A DNA stretch of 64,000 nt from Bradyrhizobium nitroreducens (GTDB taxonomy: Bacteria > Pseudomonadota > Alphaproteobacteria > Rhizobiales > Xanthobacteraceae), in contig NZ_LFJC01000003.1 in NCBI RefSeq assembly GCF_002776695.1, positions 3,763,026-3,827,025 on the forward strand, read 5' to 3'. The translations under genes were made by a program, and so were the position numbers. Positions 8,456-17,585 of the stretch are shown here, one piece after another (positions within the stretch are counted from its first letter, which is position 1; the number at the start of each line of letters is the position of its first letter). Under the pieces are notes generated by a model. That model saw nothing but the letters and a program-made list of their open reading frames with translations, searched no databases and was not told the origin of the DNA.

Positions 8456-9273
8456 TACGCCTTCACCTTGTTGGTCGGCCAATTGTGGGTCTCGGCCGTC
8501 GCATCGCGGCACCAGCGGTAGAAGGCATCGTACAGCGTCATGCCGGCCTCGAGCTGTTCGAGGTCGTCGTCATACATCCGCGACAGCCCGAGCGAGGCCG
8601 CGAGCAGTCCGGGTGCCTCCGGGGCAAGATCCGGCCGCGCGGTGTCGGCGCCGCGCACCAGCGTCGCCAGCCGGAGCAGGGCCGGAGTGGCGATGCCGAA
8701 CTCCTCGATCATGACGTCGAAGGTGCAGAGCTCGCCGCGGTGGCTCCAGAACACGTTCTCGATGTCGAAGGGGGCGGCGTTGAAGCGCTCGCCGACCGCG
8801 ACCACCTCGGAGGGCGCGACATAGAGGAAGACCGCGTTGGGGTCGACGAAGCGGCGGATCAGCCAGGGGCAGGCGATGCGATCGACCTTCGGCCGTGCCC
8901 GCGTCACCCAGACGGTGCGCCCCTTGGCGTCGCGCGGCGGCAGCTTGCGGGCATCGACCAGCGGCAGCTTGGCCGCCTTCCAGCCCTCAAAGCCGTCCTC
9001 CAGGGTTTCGGCCTCGGCGCCGAGCTGCCTCAGCCAGGCGGCCGTGCCCTGTGCGAGCTTGGCGCCGCGCAGGCAGGAGACGACGGCCGAACGGCCGGCA
9101 AATGCGCCGCCCCATTCCGCGACGGTCTCGTGGCTGAGCTTGATCGAGCCGGGAATCAGCCGCCTGTCGGCGGCGAAATCCTCCTCGGTGCGGACATCGA
9201 TCAGGACAGGAGCATTGGCCGTGCCGATCAGGCGCGCCAGTTTGTCGGATGATATGGTCGTGAATGTAGACAT
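8455..9273 (-). CDS. chrB: Rhodanese / ChrB-type chromate resistance fusion protein
   Basis: A 272-aa cytoplasmic protein. Residues 1-110 are a rhodanese domain with the catalytic Cys67 in VVSCLRGAK. Residues 125-272 match the ChrB C-terminal domain (WVTRARPKVDRIACPWLIRR, and later FGIATPALLRL). ChrB-type proteins act in chromate sensing or resistance and sit with ChrA. This version lacks the usual ChrB N-terminal domain and carries rhodanese instead. The start at 9273 has GAGGACG upstream. The stop overlaps the chrA ATG. The 196 bases upstream are shared with the divergent dmeF. Confidence 0.88.
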   Translation of the reverse strand: MSTFTTISSDKLARLIGTANAPVLIDVRTEEDFAADRRLIPGSIKLSHETVAEWGGAFAGRSAVVSCLRGAKLAQGTAAWLRQLGAEAETLEDGFEGWKAAKLPLVDARKLPPRDAKGRTVWVTRARPKVDRIACPWLIRRFVDPNAVFLYVAPSEVVAVGERFNAAPFDIENVFWSHRGELCTFDVMIEEFGIATPALLRLATLVRGADTARPDLAPEAPGLLAASLGLSRMYDDDLEQLEAGMTLYDAFYRWCRDATAETHNWPTNKVKA

Positions 9274-9429
9274 TTTGCGTCCTCGCAAGAAACAGACGGG
9301 ACGCGATACTTGGGCATGTCGCCTCGTGGGGAGATCGCTCAAATCCCCATGGCGCAGATTACACCGAAACTAAGAAGCACTGTCAATCCGGGGGACGGCT
9401 GGACCTTAGAAAAGTGCTGCCGACCGGAC

Positions 9430-9435
9430 TATAAT
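9430..9435 (+). promoter_or_regulatory. Candidate -10 box upstream of dmeF
   Basis: TATAAT lies 35 bases upstream of the dmeF ATG at 9470. No convincing -35 is seen, which may mean an activated or alternative promoter. If real, it rules out the in-frame ATG at 9434 as the start. Confidence 0.35.
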
Positions 9436-9469
9436 GGCCTCAACAGATCTGAATCTCCTGGAGAATTCG

Positions 9470-10450
9470 ATGCATTCGCATTCCATCGAGCAATGGACCC
9501 ATGACCACGCCTTCCTGGGCGAGAAGCACGACGAGAACGAGCGCCGCACCTGGCTCGTCGTCGTCCTGACGCTCGTCATGATGGTCGGCGAAATCGTCGC
9601 CGGCTCGCTGTTCGGCTCGATGGCGCTGCTCGCCGACGGCTGGCACATGGGCACGCATGCCGCCGCGCTCGGCATCGCCGCTTTCGCGTACCGCTTCGCG
9701 CGGCGGCATCTGGGCAATGCGCATTTCACCTTCGGTACCGGCAAGTTCGGCGACCTCGCAGCCTTCGCCAGCGCGATCATTTTGGGATTGATCGCCGTCG
9801 AGATCGCTTATGAGAGCGTGCTGCGACTGATGAATCCGGTGCCGATCGTCTATGGCGAGGCGATGGCGGTGGCCGCGCTCGGCCTTGCCGTCAACCTCGC
9901 CAGCGCCTGGCTGCTGCGCGACAGCCACGATCATCACCATCACGGCCATGACCACGGCCACGGCCATGCGCATGACGATCACGATGACCATGACCACGAT
10001 CATGATCATGATGGCCGTCATCATCATCACGACAACAATCTGCGCGCGGCCTATGTGCACGTCATGACCGACGCGGCGACCTCGGTGCTGGCGATCGCCG
10101 CGCTTGCGGTCGCGATGACTTCGGGATGGGTCTGGGCCGATCCCGCGGTCGGCCTGATCGGCAGCGTGGTGATCGCAAGCTGGGCATTCGGCCTGGTCAA
10201 GTCATCGGGCGCGGTGCTGCTCGACGTGCGCGCCGACGAGAAGCTGGAGCGGGTGATCCGCGCGCGCATGGAGGCCGGTGACGATCGCGTCACCGATCTG
10301 CATCTGTGGCAGGTCGGCCCAGGCCATTGTGCCGTGCTGCTCTCGGTGGTCTCGGACAAGCCGAAGCCGCCGGCGGTCTACAAGCGGCGGCTCGCCGGGT
10401 TGAAGGGTCTCAGCCATGTCACGGTGGAGGTCGAGACCTGCCCGCATTGA
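9470..10450 (+). CDS. dmeF: DmeF-type CDF divalent metal exporter
   Basis: A 326-aa cation diffusion facilitator of the inner membrane, which exports Co2+, Ni2+ or related ions in exchange for protons. The N-terminus (MHSHSIEQWTHDHAFLG) and the TM2 site LLADGWHMGTHAAAL are typical of the DmeF branch. The TM5 site is HVMTDAATS. Between TM4 and TM5, residues about 150-190 are almost entirely His and Asp, a metal-gathering loop. The start at 9470 has GGAGA just upstream. It is divergent from the chromate genes, giving a small metal-resistance cluster. No dmeR regulator gene is adjacent. Confidence 0.9.
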   Translation: MHSHSIEQWTHDHAFLGEKHDENERRTWLVVVLTLVMMVGEIVAGSLFGSMALLADGWHMGTHAAALGIAAFAYRFARRHLGNAHFTFGTGKFGDLAAFASAIILGLIAVEIAYESVLRLMNPVPIVYGEAMAVAALGLAVNLASAWLLRDSHDHHHHGHDHGHGHAHDDHDDHDHDHDHDGRHHHHDNNLRAAYVHVMTDAATSVLAIAALAVAMTSGWVWADPAVGLIGSVVIASWAFGLVKSSGAVLLDVRADEKLERVIRARMEAGDDRVTDLHLWQVGPGHCAVLLSVVSDKPKPPAVYKRRLAGLKGLSHVTVEVETCPH

Positions 10451-10522
10451 CGTGACCGGCGGGAATTCTGCGAACGGGCCGGGGTTGATCCTCGGTCACG
10501 GCCGTGTGGCTGAAAGGGAGGA

Positions 10523-11350
10523 ATGATGATGCGCAGGACCAGGCTCGCTCTCGCCATGGCTGCACTGGCGCTGTCAGGCGCCCCGGCATCGGCGCAATCG
10601 ACCGGCGTCGAGAAGCTCTATGTGCTCAATTGCGGGGAGGGCACCGCGGGTGACATCTCGCGCTGGACGCCCGGGTTGAACGAAGGCAAGACGATGGACT
10701 TCGTCGACACGTGCTATCTGATCAAGCACGCCAAAGGCTGGTTCCTGTGGGACACCGGCATCGCCGATTCCGTCGCCGCGATGCCGAGCGGTCTTGTGCC
10801 CGCCGATCCCAAGGCCGTGACCTGGCGCCGGCCGAAGACGTTGCAGGCGCAGCTCGAGCAGCTCGGCGTCAAGCCCGACGACGTCAAGGCGATGGCGGTC
10901 TCCCACACCCATCCGGACCATACCGGCAATGTCGAGCTGTTCCCGCAGTCGATGCTCTACGTGCAGAAGGCCGAATATGACTGGCCGGGCGCCAACAACG
11001 CGCCGCGCTTCAAGCCCTCGCATCCCGTGGAATTGCTCACCGGCGACAAGGATGTGTTCGGCGACGGCAGCGTGACCATCCTGTCGACGCCCGGCCACAC
11101 GCCCGGGCACCAGTCGCTGCTGGTGAAACCGTCCAAGACCGGCGCGGTGGTGCTGTCGGGCGATGCCGTGCACTTCAAGGACAATTGGGATAACCGCCGC
11201 GTCCCCAGCATGAATGTCGACAAGGACCAGACCGCGGCCTCGATGCAGAAGCTCGCCGACACGCTCGCCAAGGAGAAGGCGCAGCTCTGGATCAACCACG
11301 ACAAGGCCCAGCGCGACAGCCAGAAGATGGCGCCGGAGTTTTACGACTGA
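10523..11350 (+). CDS. Exported metallo-beta-lactamase-fold hydrolase (AHL-lactonase-like)
   Basis: A 275-aa protein with a Sec signal peptide (cleavage near ASA-Q, residues 23-25) and an MBL fold. The metal motif is SHTHPDHTGN (His128, His130, Asp132, His133), with later ligands in STPGHTPGHQ and SGDAVHF. The overall pattern resembles the N-acyl-homoserine-lactonase branch, which would make it a periplasmic quorum-quenching or other lactonase; the substrate is inference. Three ATGs follow GGGAGG (10523, 10526, 10529), and the second or third has better spacing. Confidence 0.85.
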   Translation: MMMRRTRLALAMAALALSGAPASAQSTGVEKLYVLNCGEGTAGDISRWTPGLNEGKTMDFVDTCYLIKHAKGWFLWDTGIADSVAAMPSGLVPADPKAVTWRRPKTLQAQLEQLGVKPDDVKAMAVSHTHPDHTGNVELFPQSMLYVQKAEYDWPGANNAPRFKPSHPVELLTGDKDVFGDGSVTILSTPGHTPGHQSLLVKPSKTGAVVLSGDAVHFKDNWDNRRVPSMNVDKDQTAASMQKLADTLAKEKAQLWINHDKAQRDSQKMAPEFYD

Positions 11351-11358
11351 CGCTTCAA

Positions 11359-11550
11359 TCAGCTTTTCGGCGCGGTCGCTGCGGCCGGGCTCGTCTCCGG
11401 CGGCTTCTTCGGCTTCAGCGTGCCGGCGTAGAACGAAACCAGCCACACCAGGATGATGGCGAGGAGATAGACGCCCCAGGCCTGCGGCGGCGTGGTCGCC
11501 CAGCGCAGGAGTCCCTTGAATGTACGGGGCGGGCGGGTGTCGTCGCTCAT
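11359..11550 (-). CDS. Small single-pass membrane protein, 63 aa
   Basis: The N-terminal third is polar, then WGVYLLAIILVWLVSFYAG (about residues 25-43) forms one membrane helix, with a Lys/Pro/Ala tail. It ends 8 bases from the convergent lactonase-like gene. I know of no function. The helix and its even codon use make it more credible than a chance frame. Confidence 0.6.
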   Translation of the reverse strand: MSDDTRPPRTFKGLLRWATTPPQAWGVYLLAIILVWLVSFYAGTLKPKKPPETSPAAATAPKS

Positions 11551-11581
11551 GGCCCGCTTGTGCGCGAAAGCCTGCGTCCGG

Positions 11582-12739
11582 TCAATCCGGCCGCGGCCTG
11601 GTGCGGATCAGGAACAACGCCGCCAGCGCCGACAGGCTCAGCGCAGAGGAGACGACCAGCACCTTGGCGCCCATGAGGTCGATGAGCAGGCCGAACGCCA
11701 GCGGCGCCACCGCCTGCGCCATGCGCGCTGGTGCGCCGATGATGCCGAGACGGTAGCCAAAGTCCTTCGGGCCGAAGATCGACAGCGGCAGCGTGCCGCG
11801 CGCGATCGTCAAAATGCCGTTGCCCGAGCCGTGGAACAGCGCGAACGCGCTCGCCGCAGCGCCGCCGAAGACGGCCACGATCACGGCGCCGATCGGGTGG
11901 GTGAGGCAGGCAAGCCGGGTCGACCACAGCGGATGGAAGCGGCTGAGGAAGCCAGCCTCCAGCATGCGTGCACCGACCTGCGCCGGCCCGATCAATGCGC
12001 CGGCGGCGATGGCCTCGGCCGGCGTTGCGCCCGTCGTCTCCAGGATGCGCGGGAAATGCGCGGCCATGGCGCCGGTGACGGTCCACACCGCCGCGAAGAT
12101 GAAGGCCAGCAGAAGCATGGTGCGATCGAGCGGCACATGCGGCTTCTCGGCCGCGGCAGCCGCTTGGCTGGCGCCCTTGATCACCGGCAGCATGAAGAAG
12201 TTGAGCGGCAGGCCGATCAGGATGTTGGCGGCCGCCCAGGCAAAGCAGGTGTCGCGCCAGCCGATATGCGACAGGCCCCAGGCCGTGAGCGGCCAGCCGA
12301 CGGTGGAGGCAAAGCCCGCCATCAGCGTGATGCCGGTGATGGGCCGGCGCGCCTCGGTGCCGTAGATGCGCCCCAGCGCGGCGAAGGCGGCATCGTAGAG
12401 CCCCATCGCCATGCCGATGCCGAGCACGAGCCAGGCGAACACCATCACCGCAACGGACTGCGAGAGCCCAAGGAGCGCGAGCCCGGCGGCGATGGTCAGG
12501 TTCGAGGCCGATAGCACCTGCCGTCCGCCGACGAGGTCGATCTGCCGGCCGATGCGAGGTCCGAGCATCGCCGAGATCACCAGCGAGGCCGAGAACGCGC
12601 CAAAAATCCAGTTGGAGGAGACGCCGAGATCGCGCGCCATGGGATCGGCGAGCAGCGCCGGCAGATAGTAGCTGGAAGCCCAGGCCAGGGTCTGCGTGGT
12701 GCCGAGCGCCAGGATGATCGGAAGCTGGCGCTGGCTCAT
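11582..12739 (-). CDS. MFS transporter, 385 aa
   Basis: A 12-helix major facilitator superfamily carrier starting MSQRQLPIILALGTTQTLAW. The cytoplasmic loop 2-3 motif is LGPRIGRQIDLVGGRQVL, an MFS motif-A variant. The substrate is not predictable. The start at 12739 is chosen from GGAG about 8 bases upstream and because the first helix begins there. The frame stays open for another 1.1 kb upstream only as a shadow of the cyclase gene on the other strand. Confidence 0.85.
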   Translation of the reverse strand: MSQRQLPIILALGTTQTLAWASSYYLPALLADPMARDLGVSSNWIFGAFSASLVISAMLGPRIGRQIDLVGGRQVLSASNLTIAAGLALLGLSQSVAVMVFAWLVLGIGMAMGLYDAAFAALGRIYGTEARRPITGITLMAGFASTVGWPLTAWGLSHIGWRDTCFAWAAANILIGLPLNFFMLPVIKGASQAAAAAEKPHVPLDRTMLLLAFIFAAVWTVTGAMAAHFPRILETTGATPAEAIAAGALIGPAQVGARMLEAGFLSRFHPLWSTRLACLTHPIGAVIVAVFGGAAASAFALFHGSGNGILTIARGTLPLSIFGPKDFGYRLGIIGAPARMAQAVAPLAFGLLIDLMGAKVLVVSSALSLSALAALFLIRTRPRPD

Positions 12740-12904
12740 ATCGCTCCATGTCGGGTCGGCGGTGTCATCGGTTCCATTTGCAGCGTGCGGCGTGAGTGCG
12801 TCAACAGCGCCTGCGGCATATTCGACCTGCTGTAGGCGGGAGCCTTTGACGCGCGGCGATGTGCATGGACTTCCGCTCGTCGCGAATGCACGCCATAATG
12901 GCGC

Positions 12905-14164
12905 ATGAAATTGACCTCGCGCCTTGCGCTGATGAACTGGCTGACGGGCCAGGGGCTCACGGGCCTGCCCGAAAACGAACTGCTCAGAGGCTTCTGCGAG
13001 CGCTGTCGCGCCGAGGGCCTGGAACTGTCGCGCGCGCTGGTCGTCATCGACACGCTGCATCCGATCTATGAGGGCCGCGGCTTCCGCTGGAGCGATCGCG
13101 CCAGCAACGAGAGCGAAATGTTCGAATACGGCTCGACCGCCGACGGCGACGCCGCCAAGAGCTGGCGCCGCTCGGTGTTCTTCCACATGCTCGAGAATGG
13201 CCACGACGAGATGGTGATCGATCTCGCCGACGCGCCGTCGATGGACTTCTCGCAGATCGGCGAGCTCGCCGAGAAAGGCCATAAGCACTATCTGGCCTTC
13301 GTGCACCGCTTCGGCGAGAACGGCGCGCTCGGGCTGATGGACTGCCTGTATTCCTGCTGGACGACGCGGCGCGACGAAGGATTCGATGAGGCCCAGCTCG
13401 AGGCCATGCGCGATCTCGTGCCGGTGCTGGGTCTTGCGATCAAGTCGGCGCAGCAGGTCGACATCGTGCGCACGCTCGGCCGCGTCTATCTCGGCCGCGA
13501 CGCCTCCGCGCAGGTGCTGGCCGGGCGCATCTCGCGCGGCGTCACCGAGCGCATCAACGCCGTGCTGTGGTATTCGGATTTGCGCGGCTCGACCGGGATC
13601 AGCGAGAGCATCGGCCCCGACGAGATCATCCCGTTCCTGAACGACTACGCCCAGGCCGTGATCGAGGCGATCCACGATGCCGGCGGCGACGTGCTCAAGC
13701 TGATCGGCGACGGCGTGCTCGCGATGTTCTGGGGCGAGGACATGGCGGACGCGCGGCGCGCCGCACTGCGCGCCGAGCATCTGTTCCGCAAGAATATCGC
13801 TGCGCTGAATGCCCGCCGGGCGGCTGAGGGCCGTCCGACGACGTCGGCCTATATCGGCCTCCATGTCGGGGAGGTCTTCTACGGCAACATCGGCAGCGAG
13901 GACCGGCTCGACTTCACGGTGGTCGGCCCCACCGTCAACGAAGTCAGCCGCATCGCCTCGATGAGCCGCTCGGTCGACCGCGAACTCTTGGCGTCATCCG
14001 AATTCTACAAGGGCCTCGATGCCGCCGGCCGGCGTTATCTCGTCTCCACCGGCCGCTACGCGCTGCGCGGCATCGGCCGCGCGCAGGATCTCTACACGCT
14101 CGATCCCGAGGTCGATGCGAGCGAGCCGGTGACGGGAAGCTACGAGCGGTACCTGGCGAATTAG
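12905..14164 (+). CDS. Class III adenylate/guanylate cyclase with N-terminal sensor region
   Basis: A 419-aa soluble protein. Residues 30-190 look like a GAF-like sensor region (no motif proves this). Residues 215-400 are the cyclase domain, with metal-binding Asp225 (WYSDLRGST) and Asp269 (LIGDGVLAMF). The purine-selecting and transition-state region is LDFTVVGPTVNEVSRIAS, with both Asn and Arg present, so it should be active; the Asp in LDFT favours ATP. It makes a cyclic nucleotide from NTP. No strong ribosome-binding site precedes the ATG. Confidence 0.88.
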   Translation: MKLTSRLALMNWLTGQGLTGLPENELLRGFCERCRAEGLELSRALVVIDTLHPIYEGRGFRWSDRASNESEMFEYGSTADGDAAKSWRRSVFFHMLENGHDEMVIDLADAPSMDFSQIGELAEKGHKHYLAFVHRFGENGALGLMDCLYSCWTTRRDEGFDEAQLEAMRDLVPVLGLAIKSAQQVDIVRTLGRVYLGRDASAQVLAGRISRGVTERINAVLWYSDLRGSTGISESIGPDEIIPFLNDYAQAVIEAIHDAGGDVLKLIGDGVLAMFWGEDMADARRAALRAEHLFRKNIAALNARRAAEGRPTTSAYIGLHVGEVFYGNIGSEDRLDFTVVGPTVNEVSRIASMSRSVDRELLASSEFYKGLDAAGRRYLVSTGRYALRGIGRAQDLYTLDPEVDASEPVTGSYERYLAN

Positions 14165-14187
14165 CACGGATAAGCTGTGCGCAATCT

Positions 14188-14310
14188 CGTGCCCCGGACG
14201 CAGCGCAGCGCTCCTTCAGCGATGCGCTGCAGAGCCGGGGCCCATGTCGCAGAGGAGCTCGCGGCTTCTGGGTCCCGGCTCTGCGCAGCGTTGCTGCTTG
14301 TCCGGGACAC
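14188..14310. repeat. Dispersed inverted repeat, copy 1
   Basis: Begins gtgccccggacgcagcgc and ends ttgtccgggaca, with an internal tgcagagccggggccc / gggtcccggctctgc pair. The same element recurs at 28880-29017 with nearly the same flanks and internal arms. It lies between the cyclase stop and the convergent MFS gene, so it could form a hairpin in both transcripts. Confidence 0.85.
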
Positions 14311-14338
14311 TCCGCTGTGCTCGCAATGACGGCTGTGG

Positions 14339-15583
14339 CTAGCACCTCACAGCCGCTTCGTCCCCCACCATCGCCGGCTGCCGGTCCAGCGCCACCGCCG
14401 GCGACAGCCAGATCACCAGGGCCTGCATGCCGAACACGGCGACCGCAAGATAAAGGCACGCTTCCGCGCTCCAGAGCCCGCCGACGACCGCGCCCAGCAC
14501 TGAACCGAGCGGGCGGGCACCGTAGCTCATGATGTTGATGGCGGAGACGCGCCCCAGGAGGCGCGGCGGCGTCACCGACTGGCGCAGCGTCGTGGTCGAG
14601 ATCACCCACAGGATCGGGCCGACGCCGAGCAGGAAGAAGCTCAGGGCCGCAAGCCACGGCGAAGGGATCAGCACCGTCAGCGCCATCACCAACGCGGCAA
14701 CGAAGCCGGTGACCGGGCCGAGACCGACCACGGTGCCGAAGGCGATGCGCTGCATCACGCGCGTGGCGAGCAGCGCGCCGATCACCATGCCGACGCCGTA
14801 CATCGTCAGCACGGTGCCGACGCCCGCGGCGGTCAGGCCGAGATGGCGCACCGCGTAGGGCACGAACACGGCGATCTGCAGGAACCAGCCGGTGTTGAAG
14901 ATGAACTGGGTGATGAACACCGGCCGCAGCAGCGGATGATGAAACACGAAGGCCGCGCCCTCGCGGATCTCCAGCAGCGGATGACGGCGCGGCGAGGGGC
15001 TCCGTGCGGGTTCGTAGATGCCGGCGAGCAGCACCACCGCGATCGCCGAGAGCGCGGCGGCGAAGCCGAAGGCCGGGCTGGCGCCCCACCAGCCCACCAG
15101 CGCGCCGCCGAGCGCAGGGCCGCTGGCAAAGGCGACGGTGCGGGCAAGCTCGATGCGGGCATTCGCAGCCGGCAACAGCTCCGCGCTGACCAGCGAGGGC
15201 ACCAGCGCCGGCGCGGCCACGCTGTAGACGACGGTGCCGCACACTGCCGCGAAGCCGAGCAGCGCCAGCAGCGGCAGGTTGAGCGCGCCAAGCGCCAGCA
15301 GCAGCACGATGGAAGCGAGCGCCACCGCCCGCAGTGCCTCGGCCGCCGCCATCAGCGAGCGACGCGAGATGCGGTCGGCGAGCAGGCCGGCGGGAATGGC
15401 GAACAGCACGAAGGGCAGGGTCAGCGCGGTCTGCAAGAGGCCGGTCCGGCCTTCCGCTACCCCGAGCGTGAGCACGGCCACGATGGGGGCGGCGGCCAAT
15501 GCGATCTGCTCGGCCGACTGCGCCGCGAGGTTGGACCAGGCGAGGCGGCCGAAGGTGTAGGGGAGGCGCGGCGGATTTGACAT
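14339..15583 (-). CDS. MFS transporter of the MFS_3/EntS-like type
   Basis: A 414-aa, 12-helix carrier starting MSNPPRLPYTFGRLAWSNLA. The motif-A region is FAIPAGLLADRISRRSL. The N-terminal pattern resembles the EntS/MFS_3 branch, whose members export siderophores or drugs; the substrate here is unknown. AGGA lies about 10 bases upstream of the ATG. It is divergent from the NRAMP gene at 15751. Confidence 0.85.
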   Translation of the reverse strand: MSNPPRLPYTFGRLAWSNLAAQSAEQIALAAAPIVAVLTLGVAEGRTGLLQTALTLPFVLFAIPAGLLADRISRRSLMAAAEALRAVALASIVLLLALGALNLPLLALLGFAAVCGTVVYSVAAPALVPSLVSAELLPAANARIELARTVAFASGPALGGALVGWWGASPAFGFAAALSAIAVVLLAGIYEPARSPSPRRHPLLEIREGAAFVFHHPLLRPVFITQFIFNTGWFLQIAVFVPYAVRHLGLTAAGVGTVLTMYGVGMVIGALLATRVMQRIAFGTVVGLGPVTGFVAALVMALTVLIPSPWLAALSFFLLGVGPILWVISTTTLRQSVTPPRLLGRVSAINIMSYGARPLGSVLGAVVGGLWSAEACLYLAVAVFGMQALVIWLSPAVALDRQPAMVGDEAAVRC

Positions 15584-15700
15584 GGCTCATTTCCTGCAAA
15601 CTCGGATTGGCGCGAGTATCCGGCGTCAGGGGCCGCCAAACCCACCCGGTTTCCGACAGGGCAGCGCATAAGGGCGGGATCGGGAACCTATGTCACTAGA

Positions 15701-15726
15701 TGCAGTTGCAAATGAGTTGCAATAAG
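15701..15726. promoter_or_regulatory. Candidate Mur/Fur box upstream of mntH
   Basis: Two TTGCAA palindromes, at 15706-15711 and 15717-15722, lie one helical turn apart inside tgcagttgcaaatgagttgc. They are about 30-45 bases upstream of the mntH start. From memory, manganese uptake genes in bradyrhizobia are repressed by the Fur/Mur protein under high Mn2+ through sites of this general type. The base sequence is seen; the regulator is inference. Confidence 0.5.
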
Positions 15727-15750
15727 CCCCGAGTTCGGTATTCTCGCCCC

Positions 15751-17100
15751 ATGGATGCCCGATCGCCCGATTTGACGCCCGACGCCGGCTGGCGCGCCGA
15801 TGCGCCCGCCACCAAGAGTCTTGCCGAGGTCAACGCCTCGGTCGCCATTCCGGCCGCGGGCCACTGGTCGCGCCGGCTGCTCGCCTTCGTCGGTCCGGGC
15901 TATCTCGTCTCGGTCGGCTACATGGACCCCGGCAATTGGGCGACCGATCTCGCCGGCGGATCGAAGTTCGGCTACACGCTGCTCTCCGTCATCCTGCTCT
16001 CGAACCTGATGGCGATCCTGCTGCAGTCGCTGGCGGCGCGGCTCGGCATCGTCACCGACCGCGACCTCGCGCAGGCCTGCCGCGCCACCTATTCGCCGGC
16101 GGTGAACTTCCTGCTGTGGCTTGCCTGCGAGGCGGCGATCATCGCCTGCGATCTCGCCGAGGTGATCGGCACGGCGATCGCGCTCAAACTCCTGTTCGGC
16201 ATTCCCCTGATCGGCGGCGCGCTGCTCGCAGCCCTCGATGCCTTCCTGCTGCTGCTCCTGATGAACCGCGGCTTCCGCTTCCTCGAAGCCTTCGTCATCG
16301 CGCTGCTGGTGGTGATCGCGGTCTGCTTCGCGGTCCAGATCGCGGCTGCCGCGCCGCCGGTCGCGGAGGTGCTGCGCGGCTTCATGCCGAAGAGCGAGAT
16401 CTTCACCAATCCCGAGATGCTCTACATCGCGATCGGCATCATCGGCGCGACCGTGATGCCGCATAATCTCTACCTGCACTCCTCGATCGTGCAGACGCGC
16501 GCCTATGAGCGCAACGACGAAGGCCGCCGCGAGGCGATCAAATGGGCGACGACGGATTCCACCATCGCCCTGATGCTGGCGCTGTTCATCAATGCCGCGA
16601 TCCTCGTCGTCGCCGCCGCGACCTTCCACAAGAGCGGCCATTCGGATGTCGCCGAGATCGGGCAGGCCTTCGAGCTGCTGTCGCCGCTGCTCGGCCTCGG
16701 CATCGCCTCGACTTTGTTCGCGATAGCGCTGCTCGCCTCCGGCCTGAACTCGACGGTGACGGCGACGCTCGCCGGCCAGATCGTGATGGAAGGCTTTCTC
16801 GATCTGCGCCTGCCGAGCTGGGCGCGCCGCCTGCTCACGCGCGGCATCGCCATCATTCCGGTGATCGTGGTCACCGCGATCTATGGCGAGCGCGGCACGG
16901 CGGATCTCCTGGTGTTCAGCCAGGTCGTGCTGTCGATGCAGCTGCCCTTCGCCGTCATCCCGCTGGTCCGCTTCGTCTCCGACCGCCGCAAGATGAGCAG
17001 GTTCGCGATTCCCACCTACGTCGCGGCGATCGCATGGATCGTCGCGGGCGTGATCGTGGTGTTGAACCTGAAGCTGTTGTTCGACACGTTGTCTGGATGA
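15751..17100 (+). CDS. mntH: NRAMP manganese/divalent metal importer
   Basis: A 449-aa, 11-helix inner-membrane protein. The TM1 metal motif is YMDPGNWATDLAGGS and the TM6 motif is GATVMPHNLYLHSS, both diagnostic for NRAMP H+-coupled Mn2+ (or Fe2+) import. The start at 15751 matches the family N-terminus; an ATG-less extension upstream runs through the candidate metal-regulatory box and is therefore rejected. In Bradyrhizobium this family is the main Mn2+ uptake route. Confidence 0.92.
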   Translation: MDARSPDLTPDAGWRADAPATKSLAEVNASVAIPAAGHWSRRLLAFVGPGYLVSVGYMDPGNWATDLAGGSKFGYTLLSVILLSNLMAILLQSLAARLGIVTDRDLAQACRATYSPAVNFLLWLACEAAIIACDLAEVIGTAIALKLLFGIPLIGGALLAALDAFLLLLLMNRGFRFLEAFVIALLVVIAVCFAVQIAAAAPPVAEVLRGFMPKSEIFTNPEMLYIAIGIIGATVMPHNLYLHSSIVQTRAYERNDEGRREAIKWATTDSTIALMLALFINAAILVVAAATFHKSGHSDVAEIGQAFELLSPLLGLGIASTLFAIALLASGLNSTVTATLAGQIVMEGFLDLRLPSWARRLLTRGIAIIPVIVVTAIYGERGTADLLVFSQVVLSMQLPFAVIPLVRFVSDRRKMSRFAIPTYVAAIAWIVAGVIVVLNLKLLFDTLSG

Positions 17101-17585
17101 GTGCAGGGACTGCCCGCACTTTCCGTGCGGAGTGCCCTGCGACGAGCTGCTACCTCGCGCGAGCCGGCCGGACCCGTTTTGCGCGAACCCGGTCCCGCCT
17201 TTCGAAAATGCGCGCCGGCCGGCGACCGACGCTTTCGTCGCCCGCCGACGAATGACCGCTTTTCAATTGGTGCGAAGAGGGTATACTACCTCCAATTGCT
17301 GATGGGCCATATTTGCTGACGGGCCGTGCTATGATGTTGCGTTTTTCAAGATTGATTTTTCTCCCCGCGGGATAATCGGCGGTCCCGCGCCGGAGTAGGT
17401 GCGCTGATCGCATTCTCTCCGGACAATTAGAACGGGTTGCGCGCAAAGTTGGCGCGCGAGCCAGTGGCGCCGCCATTGGCGATGGATTGATTTTTGCTGC
17501 GCGGGTTCACGTCCTGGGAGGGGACGATGATCAGGCCAGAAAGCTTTGATTGCTGCGTTGAAGTCATTGATGAGCGTGTACTGCC
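17101..17585. other. Intergenic region upstream of the P450/DyP operon
   Basis: About 485 bases with no gene. It holds a nested dyad at 17264-17298, listed separately. Otherwise the sequence is AT-richer than its neighbours from about 17255 to 17360, fitting a promoter region for the large operon that starts at 17586. Confidence 0.4.
17264..17298. promoter_or_regulatory. Nested inverted repeat, possible operator
   Basis: CAATTGG at 17264-17270 and CCAATTG at 17292-17298 are perfect arms. Inside them GAGG (17277-17280) pairs with CCTC (17289-17292), around a gtatac core. The dyad centre lies about 300 bases upstream of the cyclase-ATPase start. The length and symmetry suit a dimeric repressor or activator site. 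Confidence 0.4.

Noticed and set aside
7241..8521. A 426-codon open frame on the plus strand opposite chrA
   Set aside because: Its protein is a low-complexity Arg/His/Asp/Gly mixture, as expected for the complement of a high-GC gene, and chrA on the other strand is certain.
12740..13864. Upstream extension of the MFS gene to 760 codons
   Set aside because: The added part is the complement of the cyclase gene, and the MFS start at 12739 has a ribosome-binding site.
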